Of a stretch of DNA of 12,239 bases, positions 12,028 through 12,239 are shown piece after piece. The notes below the pieces were generated by a model that was given only the letters and a program-made list of their open reading frames with translations, did no database searches and was not told where the DNA came from. The position numbers and the translations under genes are program-made. Each line of letters begins with the position of its first letter. The first letter of the stretch is position 1. The DNA lies in the NCBI GenBank assembly GCA_902492895.1, contig CABUNG010000050.1, positions 1 through 12,239 on the forward strand, read 5' to 3'. The DNA comes from an uncultured Oscillospiraceae bacterium (GTDB lineage Bacteria; Bacillota; Clostridia; Oscillospirales; Acutalibacteraceae).

Positions 12028-12239
12028 GTGAATCCCTTGGACAACTCCCTGATCGTCTCTTCTTCCCCGCATCTGCACTGCGGGATGAATACCCGGGGCA
12101 TCATGCTCGACGTCCTCATCGCTCTGGTGCCGGCGGGCATATCCTCGGTGTGGCTGTTCGGCTGGCGGGCGCTGGCCGTCGAACTCGTGTGCGTGGCCGC
12201 CGCCATGGCGGCCGAGGTGCTCAGCCGGGCTGTCATGAA
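12028..12239 (+). CDS. rnfD: Rnf electron transport complex subunit RnfD (3' cut by window)
   Basis: The first 70 residues are present. The opening LIVSSSPHLHCGMNTRGIML is the RnfD N-terminal signature, followed by the first membrane helices (DVLIALVPAGISSVWLFGW, then LAVELVCVAAAMAAE). RnfD is an integral membrane subunit that carries covalently bound FMN further downstream, beyond this window. GTG 12028 is preferred because AGGAAGG ends 5 bases before it; TTG 12037 is an in-frame alternative. It lies 17 bp after rnfC and is clearly cotranscribed. Confidence 0.93.
   Translation, partial: MNPLDNSLIVSSSPHLHCGMNTRGIMLDVLIALVPAGISSVWLFGWRALAVELVCVAAAMAAEVLSRAVM

Noticed and set aside
1..12239. 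CRISPR array, tRNA or rRNA genes, transposase genes
   Set aside because: No regularly spaced repeats, no tRNA-like or rRNA sequence, and no transposase or integrase motifs were recognised on either strand.

Overview
The window looks like chromosomal DNA of a GC-rich anaerobic Firmicute (class Clostridia, perhaps an Oscillospirales-like lineage). This rests on Firmicute-type RHS core sequence, strong AGGAGG-like ribosome binding sites with frequent TTG/GTG starts, and an Rnf cluster opening with a NusG-domain-II protein and a Gx transporter. The organism is inferred from gene content; nothing in the window names it.

Bases 1-2362 (+ strand) are the 3' end of a polymorphic-toxin (RHS/YD-repeat) locus. 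The GC-rich core pieces are broken up by AT-rich tips and small candidate immunity genes. In order there are: the last residues of an RHS core with a first tip that appears frameshifted; a small gene starting at TTG 529 behind a perfect AGGAGG; a 17-bp perfect inverted repeat; an orphan core fragment with a second tip carrying a complete JAMM/JAB metallopeptidase motif; a small lipoprotein gene; and a third core remnant with an amber codon. A 48-bp exact direct repeat (1-48 and 1181-1228) lies at the core/tip junction of both tips, where tip exchange by recombination would be expected.

Bases 2363-3845 hold one isolated minus-strand gene for a 412-residue lipoprotein of unknown function, with its own sigma-A-like promoter and terminator. 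Bases 3795-7341 are a minus-strand operon: ADP-ribose pyrophosphatase (Nudix), then Tex, then a nitroreductase, closed by a strong hairpin terminator. Divergent from it is a cytoplasmic M14 zinc carboxypeptidase (7464-8372). This runs tail-to-tail, with only 2 bp between stop codons, into a minus-strand iron-dependent alcohol dehydrogenase (8375-9484).

Bases 9550-9610 are a compact control region where the dehydrogenase promoter and the promoter of the rightward operon overlap back to back around an imperfect dyad. The rightward operon (9627 to the window end) encodes a membrane-anchored NusG-domain-II protein, a Gx/heptaprenyl-diphosphate-synthase-component-I-like membrane protein, RnfC and the start of RnfD. 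These are the first genes of an Rnf ferredoxin:NAD+ oxidoreductase, a membrane ion pump, cut by the window edge. No RNA genes, CRISPR arrays or transposase genes were recognised.
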